DNA of 64,000 bases from Geothrix sp. GTDB lineage: Bacteria; Acidobacteriota; Holophagae; Holophagales; Holophagaceae. This document shows positions 25,711 through 34,300 of this stretch, piece after piece. The stretch is from assembly GCA_019449415.1 (NCBI GenBank), contig JAGRPP010000023.1, forward strand, positions 62,001 to 126,000, in the 5' to 3' direction. Each line of letters starts with the position of its first letter. Position 1 is the first letter of the stretch. The notes under the pieces are model-generated. The model made no database searches, was not told where the DNA came from, and saw only the letters and a list, made by a program, of their open reading frames with translations. The position numbers and the translations under genes were made by a program.

Positions 25711-27279
25711 CACCTCTTCCGCCGCACGGAGGCCGTGGTCCTGGGCCTCCTCGAAGAGGGCCAGGCCGCTGAGTTCCGTGTGGGCGAAGTGGATGGCGCC
25801 GAAGGGGCGGGACAGGCCGAGGAAGGCCGGATCCCAGAGCAGCCCGGGCTCGGGGCGCACCATGGCATGGCCCCAGCGCATCGCATCCAGGCGCGTGACC
25901 AGTCCCTCCAGATCGGGATGGGCCGGGCGCAGGTCGTCCATCACCATGCGGGCGCAGGCGGGCCAATCCATGGCGCGAAGGCGTCCCCGCTCGGCCTCGC
26001 AGTCGGCCCCGGCGAAGGGCCGGTACCAGGTCCAGACCGTGGGTCCATGGTCCTTCAGGCTCTGGTGGGTGGCCACCACATAGCCCAGGGCTTCGCTGTT
26101 CCGCAGGACATTGTCCCAGGCCAGGGGGAAGCCGGTCTCCTTCGGTCGGGCCCGGAGCGTGAGGTTGGCCACCAGCCAGGGCGCGTTGCGGATGCGGGTC
26201 GAGGCCGGGCGCGCCGGGGCGAAGCCTTCGATCACATGGCGGGCCACATGCTGCGGCCCGGCGAAGATCACCCGCTGTGCCTTCCAGCCGAGGCGCCGCT
26301 GGTTCGCCGCATCCCAGACCGTGACGAGAAGACCGTCCTTCTCCTCGCGGATGGCGGTGGCCATCGTGCCGCAGCGCAGGCGATCCCCGCAGGCCCTGCG
26401 CAGGTGGTCGACGAGGAAGCCGTTACCCTGGGGCCAGGTGAGGAGGGGCCGCGAGTCCTCGCCGGGGCCCTGCTTGCGGGCGGCGAAGTAGAAGAGGCCC
26501 GCCCAGGCGCTGGTGGTCTCCAGGCGGGAGCCGTAGTCGTCCCGGCAGGCGTAGTCCAGCAGCCAGCGCAGGCGCGGTGAGGAGAAGCCCTGCTGATCGA
26601 GCCACGCGGAGAAGGGGAGGCCATCCAGGGCCCGGGCCTCCGGCGCATCCGAGCACCGGGAACGGGGAATGCTGAAGGCGGGGCGGCCCCGGGCGTCCCG
26701 GAAGGCGGCCCAACGGTCCACCTCGCGGAAGAAGGCGTGGTACTGGCGTTCGTCCTCCAGGCTGGCGCCCGCCCGCAGGTAGAGGCCCTCCCACCACTGC
26801 CCGTAGGCGAAGATGCGTTCCTCGGGGGCGCGAACGGTGGCTTCCTCGGCGAAGCGCGGATCACCCTTCGCGTCGAAGCCCTCCAGTACGCCGCATTCGT
26901 CCAGCAATCGCAGCACGGCATGGTTGCCGCGGTCGGGCACGGGCAGGTAGTGGGCGGCCCAGGGGAAGGCGCTCACATGGTTGCGGCTGGATCTCGAGGT
27001 GCCACCGGGCTCCGGCTCCAGCTCCAGGACGCGGAAATCATCCAGGCCGCCGCCGGCCAGCCGCCAGGCGGCGCTGAGCCCCGCCACCCCGCCGCCCACG
27101 ATCAGCACGGAGACGGGCTCGAAGCGTTCGGGATCCGCGAAGGCGCCGCCCCGCAGCCAATGGCCGAGGGGAAGGTCCGGCCCCACAAGCTCGCCTTGGA
27201 ACGGGAACTCGGGCTTCCTGCGGCAGGCCAGCGACGCCGCCGACAGGGCCCCGGCGGCCAGGAAGTCGCGGCGTTTCAT
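25672..27279 (-). CDS. FAD-dependent amine oxidase-like protein, exported
   Basis: A 535-residue flavoprotein. It begins with a twin-arginine-like leader (MKRRDFLAAGALSAASLAC, whose Cys may be lipidated) and has the dinucleotide fold SVLIVGGGVAGLSAAWRLAGG near residues 57-77 (more than one strand), then ELEPEPGGTS. The C-terminal part (HFAHTELSGLALFEEAQDHG) is the usual second FAD-contact region of amine oxidoreductases. Substrate unknown; amines or polyamines are suggested only by the neighbouring spermidine-synthase-like gene 10 bases upstream. Last gene of the leftward operon starting near 32440. Confidence 0.85.
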   Translation of the reverse strand: MKRRDFLAAGALSAASLACRRKPEFPFQGELVGPDLPLGHWLRGGAFADPERFEPVSVLIVGGGVAGLSAAWRLAGGGLDDFRVLELEPEPGGTSRSSRNHVSAFPWAAHYLPVPDRGNHAVLRLLDECGVLEGFDAKGDPRFAEEATVRAPEERIFAYGQWWEGLYLRAGASLEDERQYHAFFREVDRWAAFRDARGRPAFSIPRSRCSDAPEARALDGLPFSAWLDQQGFSSPRLRWLLDYACRDDYGSRLETTSAWAGLFYFAARKQGPGEDSRPLLTWPQGNGFLVDHLRRACGDRLRCGTMATAIREEKDGLLVTVWDAANQRRLGWKAQRVIFAGPQHVARHVIEGFAPARPASTRIRNAPWLVANLTLRARPKETGFPLAWDNVLRNSEALGYVVATHQSLKDHGPTVWTWYRPFAGADCEAERGRLRAMDWPACARMVMDDLRPAHPDLEGLVTRLDAMRWGHAMVRPEPGLLWDPAFLGLSRPFGAIHFAHTELSGLALFEEAQDHGLRAAEEVLAALGRRGGSWR

Positions 27280-27289
27280 GATCGGGGGC

Positions 27290-28834
27290 TCACGACCACC
27301 GCCGCCACTCCCGGGTGTAGAGGTGGACGAGCACTTGGTTGTCGAGGCGGTTCACCTCCACGGGCACGCGGTCCATGTCCCTGGGGAAGGCGAACATGGC
27401 AGCCGTGGCTTCGTCGGACAGGTGCCGCAGCCCCGGCAGCACGCGCGTGGGCACCTCGAAGTCGCGTTTCGAGGCCAGGGCGAAGCCCCACACGCCGAAG
27501 GAGGGCACGGCCAGGTGGTAGGGGCGCACCTTCAGCCCCGAGGCCTCCATGGTGGCGGCGATGCACCAGAAGGATTGCCGGGCCATGAGGGGCGAAGTGC
27601 TCTGCACGGCCACGAGCGCCTCCTCGGTCAGGCGGCGCTGGAGGATGCGGTAGAACCGGGAGGTGTAGAGCTTCCCCAGGGCGTAGGTGTTGGGATCCGG
27701 GAAGTCCACGAAGGCCAGGTCGAAGGGGGGCCCCGGGGTCTCCTGCAGCCAGACCATGGCATCGGCATTGACGACCTTGACGCGGGGATCGTCCAGGGCC
27801 GCGCCGTTGAGCTGGCGCACCATGACCTGGTTCCTGGCCATGTCGGTCATGGCCGGATCCAGGTCCACCAGCACCACTTCCTGCACGGAGGGGTGCTTCA
27901 GCACTTCCCGCACGGCCAGGCCGTCGCCGCCGCCGCAGATCAGGATCCGCTTCGCCTCGGGCCGGGCGCCGAAGGCCGGATGAACAAGGGCTTCGTGGTA
28001 GCGGTACTCGTCGGCCGACGAGAACTGCAGGTTGCCGTTCAGGAAGAGCTGGAAGCTGCCCCGGCCGCGGGTGAGCACGATGCGCTGGTAGGCGCTGTCC
28101 TTGGCGTAGACGATCTCGTCGGCGAAGATCTCCTCCTCCACCGCCAGGGTGAACTTTCCGGCGAAAACCAGGCCCACGGCCAGCAGGGCCATCACCACGG
28201 CGCAGCGCAGGCGGATCATCCGGGTGGGGCCGAGTTGGGACTGCAGGAGGTGCGTAGACCAGAGGCCCACGGCCGCGTTCAGCAGCCCGAAGAGCAGGCT
28301 GGTGCGCACCAGGCCCAGCTTGGGCATGAGCAGGAGCGGGAAGAGCAGGGAGGCGAAGAGGGCGCCGATGTAGTCGAGGGTGAGGACGCCCGCGACCAGA
28401 TCCTTGAACCGCACCTGATCCTTGAGGATGCGCATCAAAATGGGGATTTCGAGGCCCACCAGGGTGCCCACGGCCATCACCACGCCGTAGAGCACCACCC
28501 GGAAGGCGTGGGTGTGGGCGAAGGCCTGGAAGAGGATGGGCGCCGAGAAACCGCCCACCAGCGCCACGGCCAGCTCAAGGTCCACGAAGCGCCGGGCCAG
28601 GCCGCGCTGGAGGAACTTCGACAGCCATGACCCCAGGCCCATGGCGCTGAGGTAGACCCCGATCACCGTGGAAAACTGCGTGACCGAATCCCCCAGCAGG
28701 TAGCTCGACAGCGTCCCCGCCACCAACTCGTAGATCAGTCCGCAACTGGCGATGAGCAGCACGCTGATGAAGAGCAGCGGTGCCTTCAGCGTCGGCTGCG
28801 GCACCTCTCCCGTGGGCTGTGGCGCCTCACCCAT
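27290..28834 (-). CDS. membrane-anchored spermidine synthase-like protein
   Basis: A 514-residue fusion: about seven membrane helices (residues 20-215), then a Rossmann methyltransferase/aminopropyltransferase fold. The nucleotide-site motif ICGGGDGLAVREVLKHP and VVLVDLDPAMTDMAR match spermidine synthases. At the catalytic loop (about 376-385) it reads VDFPDPNTYALGKLY where true SpeE has an Asp-Ser/Thr-x-Asp-Pro type motif leading to Gly-Pro, so real spermidine synthesis is doubtful. The ATG at 28834 overlaps the DUF350 gene by 8 bases. The upstream extension is read-through of DUF350. Confidence 0.85.
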   Translation of the reverse strand: MGEAPQPTGEVPQPTLKAPLLFISVLLIASCGLIYELVAGTLSSYLLGDSVTQFSTVIGVYLSAMGLGSWLSKFLQRGLARRFVDLELAVALVGGFSAPILFQAFAHTHAFRVVLYGVVMAVGTLVGLEIPILMRILKDQVRFKDLVAGVLTLDYIGALFASLLFPLLLMPKLGLVRTSLLFGLLNAAVGLWSTHLLQSQLGPTRMIRLRCAVVMALLAVGLVFAGKFTLAVEEEIFADEIVYAKDSAYQRIVLTRGRGSFQLFLNGNLQFSSADEYRYHEALVHPAFGARPEAKRILICGGGDGLAVREVLKHPSVQEVVLVDLDPAMTDMARNQVMVRQLNGAALDDPRVKVVNADAMVWLQETPGPPFDLAFVDFPDPNTYALGKLYTSRFYRILQRRLTEEALVAVQSTSPLMARQSFWCIAATMEASGLKVRPYHLAVPSFGVWGFALASKRDFEVPTRVLPGLRHLSDEATAAMFAFPRDMDRVPVEVNRLDNQVLVHLYTREWRRWS

Positions 28835-29045
28835 GGATCGCGGCGGCGATGATGAGGCTGATGCCGAGGATGAGGCAGCCGAGGACGATGCCCAGGGCGG
28901 TGTTCTGGTCATCCTCCATCTCCTTGCGGAGGGAGAAGGGAAGCACCTTCACGAGCACGAGCCACACCACGCCCAGGATGACGAGGCCCAGGACGGAGAA
29001 GACGGTGGCGACGAGAAGCTGGTGCAGCAGCTGGTCCGTGATCAT
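28827..29045 (-). CDS. DUF350 family small membrane protein
   Basis: A 72-residue protein with two membrane helices (LLVATVFSVLGLVILGVVWL and GIVLGCLILGISLIIAAA) joined by a charged cytoplasmic loop with LRKEMEDDQNTA. This loop is typical of DUF350. The family's function is not known; members lie beside PspA-like, DUF4178 and SpeE-like genes. The ATG at 29045 is 6 bases after GGAGG and shares its A with the TGA of the gene before; a GTG just upstream is too close to the ribosome site. Confidence 0.85.
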   Translation of the reverse strand: MITDQLLHQLLVATVFSVLGLVILGVVWLVLVKVLPFSLRKEMEDDQNTALGIVLGCLILGISLIIAAAIHG

Positions 29046-29224
29046 CACTTACCTCCGTGGAAGCCGTTGTTGTGCAGGAAGGTGCGGTAGGCGCCTGGGG
29101 TCTGGCGGACGCTGGGCGGCAGATCGGCGCGGCGGCGCTGGCCGAAGAACTCCCGGCCGAAGAAGCCGTTGGCGATCATCAGGCTGAAGCCGCCGCCGAG
29201 GAAGAGCAGGTAGAGGATCCGCAT
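29045..29224 (-). CDS. 59-residue membrane-anchored protein
   Basis: A small protein with one N-terminal membrane helix (MRILYLLFLGGGFSLMIANG) and a basic, Gly-rich tail with RRRADLPPSVRQTPGAYRTF. I do not recognise a family. Its ATG overlaps the TGA of the DUF4178 gene by one base (TGATG) with GGAGG 6 bases ahead, and its own TGA overlaps the DUF350 start in the same way, so translation of all three is probably coupled. This tight packing is the main support for it being real. Confidence 0.75.
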   Translation of the reverse strand: MRILYLLFLGGGFSLMIANGFFGREFFGQRRRADLPPSVRQTPGAYRTFLHNNGFHGGK

Positions 29225-31257
29225 CAGCTGCCTCCGCTGTTGGGTGCGTACATGCTTTCCTGCCAGCGCCGGCTCTCGAAGGCCGCCAGCCGGAAGACCA
29301 TGAGCAGGGGGCCCACGAGGATGGCCACCAGGGCGAGGCCGGGGTAGAGCCACCGCATCACGCCTTGGCGCAGTTGCACCTCGATGGCGCGGACCGGAGG
29401 CACGGGGCCGTCCCACTGGGGGGCCAGGCGCAGCACATAGGTGCCCGGAGGCACCGCGCTCAGGAAGACGGTCTGGGCCTGCGCCCCCTCGGACCAGGAT
29501 TCACCGCCATCCACGCCGTGGTACCAGCTGGATTCCACGAGGAAGAACTCCGCCACGCCGCTGGTCTCGCTCACCAGGGCACCCTCCAGCCCGACCCAGC
29601 TGTTGTTGACGGGGGCGCTGAGGGTGACGGCCAGGTTGCGGTAGCCGTTCTTGATCTCGATGGGGTCGGAAAAGAAGACGGGCTCCTGGGCTTCGCCGGA
29701 AGGGCCGTTCGCCGCCTGGGCCGGTGCGGGTGTCGGGGCGGATGCCGGTCGGCGAGCGGGGATGGTCTTCCGGAGGGCCTCCGCAGCCGTGGGCTGAAGG
29801 TGGGCCAGCTCGAACAGATCGAGCCGCCGGCGGAACAGCTCCTGGTTGCGGTGGGTCATGGATTCCACCATCACCCCCACCAGCAGGAGGCCCAGGGCGC
29901 CCACCACCCAGAGGGCGGACTTAGCCAAGGCGACCTTGTGGGGGTTGGGCTGGAAGGAGGCGATGCCGGTGGGCGGAGGAGGGGTCCCCTGGAGCCTGAA
30001 GGCCTTCCAGACCGCGTCGGGCTCAAGGTAGGTGGAGACGCTCCAGTTCACTTCCTCGCCACCGCCTTGGTGCGCCTGCCGCTCGCGGGTGAGGCTGCGG
30101 GGCGGGGCGACGAACTCGGTGACCTGCACCCGCTCGCCCTGCTCAACCTGCCAGTAGAACTCGCCCCACACGCCCTCGACGACGGCTTCCACATCCTGGA
30201 ACCGCCGCCAGTCCGCGCCGAGGGCTGACAGGTTCTTCTGCCCGTCGCGGGCCTGGGGGAGGTCGCCGGGCGCCATGGCCACGGCCACGCTCCAGTGGCC
30301 GTCGCTCTGCACCAGCCAGCGGAAGCCCTGCTGGCCGTCCAGCAGCAGGTATTCGGTCCAGGGATAGGTGGTGTCCTCGAGGGTGCAGCTGCGCCGCAGC
30401 TGGCCGATGCAGGTGACTTTTTCGCCCTCCAGCAGGCCTTCGGCGCCCAGAGGGATCACCACCTCCTGATGGGGCTGCTTCAGGCTCTTCAGGAAGGCCA
30501 GCTTGCCATTCTCCGCGGACAACAGGCTGCCGCAGCTGGGGCAGCCCACGCGCTGTGTCTGGTCCGGCGCCCGCAGGGCCAGGGCACCTCCACACTTGGG
30601 GCAGTTGAGGTTATGGGTGCCCACCTTGGGGGCCTTGCGCGTGCCCCCTTGGATGCCGAGGTCGGACAGCGGTACCTCTCGGCCCAGGAAGAACAGCGGG
30701 GGTTCCTCGCTGTAGTCCAGGGTGGCGAAGGCGCCGTGGCGGCCGGAAAGATCCGCGAAACGGTAGGTGGCCCCGGGCTCCACGGTCCAGGGAATCTCGC
30801 CCTCGGCGCTGTGGAAGGTCGCCTCGCTGAGCTCGCCCACGGTCCAGAGGCCGTCGGGTCCGAGGTCGGCGAGGCCGCCAGCCTGCAGGCCCTCGAAGGG
30901 GGGCAGGGGGCCGTGCGGGGCCTGTGTGAAGGTGAGGTAGAAGCGGCCCTGGGCCTCCGCCAGCCAGCCCCAGCGGCCGTCATCGAGCGCGAGGTACCAC
31001 TCGTTCCACACGCCGCCCAGGGGATGTTTCAGCTGTACGCGGCCGGCCAGCGCGAAGGCCCTGCCCGCAAAGGTCCCCGAGGCACCCAGGCCCAGAGGGG
31101 AGCCCGTATCCACGAGATCGGCCACCTTCCCGATCAGCTCGGGATCGCGGTCCCGTCGCGCGGCCAGGGCCTTGCAGTAGGAGCAGACGGCCACCATGGT
31201 CCCGGGCCGGAAGCTCAGGGCGGCACCGCAGCTGGGGCAGGAGGCGAGTGTGCTCAT
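29224..31257 (-). CDS. DUF4178 zinc-ribbon membrane protein
   Basis: A 677-residue protein with two copies of a zinc ribbon plus DUF4178 beta-rich domain. The first ribbon uses Cys7, Cys10, Cys25 and Cys28; the second is LNCPKCGGALAL...VGCPSCGSLL. Each is followed by a WNEW/WTEY-containing DUF4178 region that ends in a strand like RWGWLAEAQGRFYLTF. Then come one membrane helix (about 440-465), a soluble periplasmic-side domain with ENSSW-like beta strands, and a C-terminal helix. Function unknown. It leads the DUF4178/small protein/DUF350/SpeE-like/FAD gene run and starts 25 bases after the aminotransferase. Confidence 0.82.
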   Translation of the reverse strand: MSTLASCPSCGAALSFRPGTMVAVCSYCKALAARRDRDPELIGKVADLVDTGSPLGLGASGTFAGRAFALAGRVQLKHPLGGVWNEWYLALDDGRWGWLAEAQGRFYLTFTQAPHGPLPPFEGLQAGGLADLGPDGLWTVGELSEATFHSAEGEIPWTVEPGATYRFADLSGRHGAFATLDYSEEPPLFFLGREVPLSDLGIQGGTRKAPKVGTHNLNCPKCGGALALRAPDQTQRVGCPSCGSLLSAENGKLAFLKSLKQPHQEVVIPLGAEGLLEGEKVTCIGQLRRSCTLEDTTYPWTEYLLLDGQQGFRWLVQSDGHWSVAVAMAPGDLPQARDGQKNLSALGADWRRFQDVEAVVEGVWGEFYWQVEQGERVQVTEFVAPPRSLTRERQAHQGGGEEVNWSVSTYLEPDAVWKAFRLQGTPPPPTGIASFQPNPHKVALAKSALWVVGALGLLLVGVMVESMTHRNQELFRRRLDLFELAHLQPTAAEALRKTIPARRPASAPTPAPAQAANGPSGEAQEPVFFSDPIEIKNGYRNLAVTLSAPVNNSWVGLEGALVSETSGVAEFFLVESSWYHGVDGGESWSEGAQAQTVFLSAVPPGTYVLRLAPQWDGPVPPVRAIEVQLRQGVMRWLYPGLALVAILVGPLLMVFRLAAFESRRWQESMYAPNSGGS

Positions 31258-31282
31258 CGGTATCCGGTGATTATGCAGGCTT

Positions 31283-32440
31283 CTAAAGCAAGGGGAAGAT
31301 GCGGCGCAGCCCGTCACGGAAAAGGGGGTCCGGCGTTAGGAGGCTCAGGACCAGGTGCCCGTCGCCAGGCAGGTCGAAGAACGAGCCCGGATGGACGAGG
31401 ACCGAGGCCGCTTCCAGCAGGCGCAGGGCGCAGGCCTCGTCCCCATCCACCGCGGGGCGGCGCAACAGGACGGACCAGCCGCCCTCGACGGGCAGCCTGG
31501 AAAGGCGGGGATGGGCCGCCAGCCCGGCATCCAGGGTGGCGAGGTTGGCGCGGAGGCGCCCGAGTATCTGGGCTCGGATCCCGGGAGCCAACGCCAGGAG
31601 CGCTGGCGCAGCGGCCTGCACGGGGGAGGACACGGAGAGATACTGGTCCGCCAGGAAGGCGAGGGCCTCCAGGTTCGCGGCGGCCTGGGGACCCCGCACG
31701 GCGATCCAGCCGAGCTTCAACTGGGGCAGGGCCGCCACCTTGCTGAGGCCCGACAGCAGAAAGACCGGACAGGGCGGCTGGGCGTCGGCCAGGGCCGTGG
31801 GGAGGTGATCCTCCGCGGCCTCGAGCCCGTAGTCCACGAAGACCTCGTCCACCAGGAGGGCCAGGCCGTGCCGGGCGCAGAGGTCCGTGAGCCCGTGCCA
31901 TTCCGGTTTGGACAGGAAATGTCCCGTGGGATTGTTCGGATTCACCACAACGACGGCACGAGTGCGGGGGCCCACCGCAGCTTCCAGAGCACCCAGGTCC
32001 AGATGCCAGCGGTCATAGAAGTAGGAAGGCACGGGCCGCGCGCGCAGGCCCTCCAGCCGGGCCAGCCAGTCGAACAGCGGGTAGCTGGGGCTGGGAACCA
32101 GCACCTCGTCGCCGGGATCACCCAGCAGCTTGAACAACAGTCCGTAGCCTTCGCTGGTGGAGGCCGTGAGCAGCAGCTCCTCTGCCCGGAGGCCGTGGCC
32201 ATGGTGGGCCGAGATGGCCTCCCGGGCGGTCTGGGCTCCCCGGGAATCGGGATCATAGGTCAGCACCGCGGGCGCAGACAGGGCCGCGCGGATCTCGGCT
32301 TCCGGATAGGTGAACCCGCAGCGCGTAGGATTCGATCCCGTGAGATCGAGGACCGGGCGCCCCGCCGCGCGGAGGCGGACCAGGGCGGCCGACAGGGTGT
32401 TCGGATCGAATCCGGGCGGCAGGCGGGAGGAGAGGTGCAT
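31283..32440 (-). CDS. PLP-dependent class I/II aminotransferase
   Basis: A 385-residue fold-type I aminotransferase. It shows LTGSNPTRCGF near the N-terminus, VVVNPNNPTGHF, LVDEVFVDYG, and the PLP lysine in SGLSKVAALPQLKLGW with the downstream Arg region. The amino donor cannot be read from sequence. The ATG at 32440 is chosen as the first residue aligning with family members (MHLSSRLPPGFDPN); the ribosome site is weak. It is the first gene in a leftward run into the DUF4178 gene, so it may feed the same system or merely be adjacent. Confidence 0.88.
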   Translation of the reverse strand: MHLSSRLPPGFDPNTLSAALVRLRAAGRPVLDLTGSNPTRCGFTYPEAEIRAALSAPAVLTYDPDSRGAQTAREAISAHHGHGLRAEELLLTASTSEGYGLLFKLLGDPGDEVLVPSPSYPLFDWLARLEGLRARPVPSYFYDRWHLDLGALEAAVGPRTRAVVVVNPNNPTGHFLSKPEWHGLTDLCARHGLALLVDEVFVDYGLEAAEDHLPTALADAQPPCPVFLLSGLSKVAALPQLKLGWIAVRGPQAAANLEALAFLADQYLSVSSPVQAAAPALLALAPGIRAQILGRLRANLATLDAGLAAHPRLSRLPVEGGWSVLLRRPAVDGDEACALRLLEAASVLVHPGSFFDLPGDGHLVLSLLTPDPLFRDGLRRIFPLL

Positions 32441-32541
32441 GGGATCAGGGTAGACGAACCGCCCCCGGCTCGATGGGAGGGCCGGTCTCTGCGGCCGGCC
32501 CTTGCTTTCCATGGATAATCGGGGAAACCCAGGAGGCTCCC

Positions 32542-33219
32542 ATGGCAAAGACGCCGAAGGTCGCGGTGCTGCTGGCGGGCTGTGGCCACCTCGACGGCGC
32601 GGAAGTGCGTGAGGCGGTGCTGGCCCTGCTGGCGCTGGATCAGCACGGCGCCGCCTTCCAGTGCATCGCACCCAACGCGGACCAGTACCATGTCGTCGAT
32701 CATGCCACCGGCCGGCCCGTGGCCGGCGCCCGGCGCAACATCCTAGAGGAGGCCAGCCGCATCGCGCGCATGGGCCAGTGCCTGGACCTGGCTTCGGCCG
32801 TGGCCGGCGACTACGATGCGCTGGTGATGCCGGGCGGCTACGGGGTTGCCAAGAACCACTGCACCTTCGCCATCAAGGGGGCAGAAGCCGAGGTGCGGCC
32901 CGATGTGGCCGCCTTCATCCGGGGATTCTTCGATGCCGGCAAGCCGGTGGGGGCCATCTGCATCGCGCCAGCCCTGGTGGCCCTGGCGCTGTCGGGGCGG
33001 GGATCCGCCGAGCTCACCCTGGGCAACGATGCCGGCTGCGCCGAGGCCATGCGGGCCCTCGGCCACCACCACAAGGACACCCCGAATGCGCGGGAGATCG
33101 TCATCGACGAGATCCACAAGCTCATCACCACCTCCGCCTACATGTTCGACGACGCGAAGCTGAGCGATGTCTGGATCGGCATCGAACGCTGCGTGACGGA
33201 AGTGCTGAAGCGCTGCTAG
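32542..33219 (+). CDS. elbB: ElbB-like DJ-1/PfpI superfamily protein
   Basis: A 225-residue protein of the ElbB (enhancing lycopene biosynthesis) group, in the class I glutamine-amidotransferase-like fold. Signatures are VAVLLAGCGHLDGAEVREAV, MPGGYGVAKNHCTFA, the nucleophile-elbow Cys in GAICIAPALVA, and LGHHHKDTPNAREIVID. ElbB has been reported as a glyoxalase; its physiological role is unclear. AGGAGG lies 5 bases before the ATG at 32542. It is divergent from the aminotransferase and 16 bases ahead of the GGDEF gene. Confidence 0.88.
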   Translation: MAKTPKVAVLLAGCGHLDGAEVREAVLALLALDQHGAAFQCIAPNADQYHVVDHATGRPVAGARRNILEEASRIARMGQCLDLASAVAGDYDALVMPGGYGVAKNHCTFAIKGAEAEVRPDVAAFIRGFFDAGKPVGAICIAPALVALALSGRGSAELTLGNDAGCAEAMRALGHHHKDTPNAREIVIDEIHKLITTSAYMFDDAKLSDVWIGIERCVTEVLKRC

Positions 33220-33235
33220 ACCCAGGAGAACCCTC

Positions 33236-34300
33236 ATGCCCTCCCTGCTTCCCAGCCACCTGATCGCCGATCCCGCCGCCACCCTGCCCCCGGAGCGGCT
33301 GCTGGGCATCATCCGTTTCCAGACGGAGATCGCCAAGGTCGGTCTGGATCTCGCCGTGGTGATCGAGCGGGTCGCGCTCCTGGCCCAGCTCCTCACAGGA
33401 GGTTCCGGGGCCGTGGTGGAACTGGCGGAAGGCGAGGAGATGGTCTACCGGGCCGCGTCGGGAATCGCCGAGCGCCAGCTGGGATTGCGGCTGGCCCGCC
33501 GGGGGAGTCTTTCGGGGCTCTGCGTGGAGCAGGGGGTGCCGCTCCGCTGCGAGGATTCGGAAACCGATGCCCGGGTGGACCGGGAGGCGTGCCGCCTCGT
33601 CGGCTTACGATCGATGATCGTGGTGCCCCTGCGCCACGGGGATCTCACGGTGGGGGTGCTCAAGGTCCTGTCGGCCCAGCCCGCCGCCTTCCAGGATGCG
33701 GAGCTCCTGACGCTCGAACTGATCTCCGAGGTGGTGGCGTCGGCCCTGGTCCACGCCACCCGCTATTCCACCCAGGTGGAGACGGCCAGGGACCTCTTCC
33801 TCCGGGCCACGCGGGATTCCCTCACGGGGCTGGGCAATCGCGCGCTGTTCTATGACCGGCTGCACCAGGGCCTGAAGCTGGCGCGGCGGCATGGGCATTC
33901 GCTCGGCATCGCCCTCGTGGACATGGACGGTCTGAAGCGCATCAACGACGAGTACGGTCACCAGGCGGGCGATGCCGCCCTGAGGATCCTGGCCGAGCGG
34001 CTCCGCGCCCTCACCCGGGAATCGGACACCCTCGCCCGGCTGGGCGGCGACGAGTTCGGCATCCTCCTGGCGGCGGTGAAGGATCCGGCGGCGGCCCGGG
34101 ATTTCGCCCACAAGCTGGCCGACCAGGTCCAGGGAACCTTCTCCTTCGACGGCATGCCCTTCGATCTGAGCGCCAGCGTGGGCACCGTGGTCTTCCCCGA
34201 GGACGGCGGCGAGGTGGAGGCGCTCCTCCACCAGGCCGACCTGGCCATGTACGAAATGAAGCGGGCCCGCGGCGCGATGCGGGCGGCCAAGGGTCGCTAG
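33236..34300 (+). CDS. GAF-GGDEF diguanylate cyclase
   Basis: A 354-residue cytoplasmic protein that should make cyclic di-GMP. The GAF domain spans about 30-180, and the GGDEF domain about 190-350 with DSLTGLGNRALFYDRL, DMDGLKRINDEYGH and an intact active site GGDEF at 270-274. The inhibitory I-site RxxD is present as Arg261-Glu-Ser-Asp264, five residues ahead. No membrane segment or signal peptide. It ends in a 4-base overlap with the convergent gene. Together with the HD-GYP regulator it gives the window both sides of cyclic di-GMP turnover. Confidence 0.93.
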   Translation: MPSLLPSHLIADPAATLPPERLLGIIRFQTEIAKVGLDLAVVIERVALLAQLLTGGSGAVVELAEGEEMVYRAASGIAERQLGLRLARRGSLSGLCVEQGVPLRCEDSETDARVDREACRLVGLRSMIVVPLRHGDLTVGVLKVLSAQPAAFQDAELLTLELISEVVASALVHATRYSTQVETARDLFLRATRDSLTGLGNRALFYDRLHQGLKLARRHGHSLGIALVDMDGLKRINDEYGHQAGDAALRILAERLRALTRESDTLARLGGDEFGILLAAVKDPAAARDFAHKLADQVQGTFSFDGMPFDLSASVGTVVFPEDGGEVEALLHQADLAMYEMKRARGAMRAAKGR

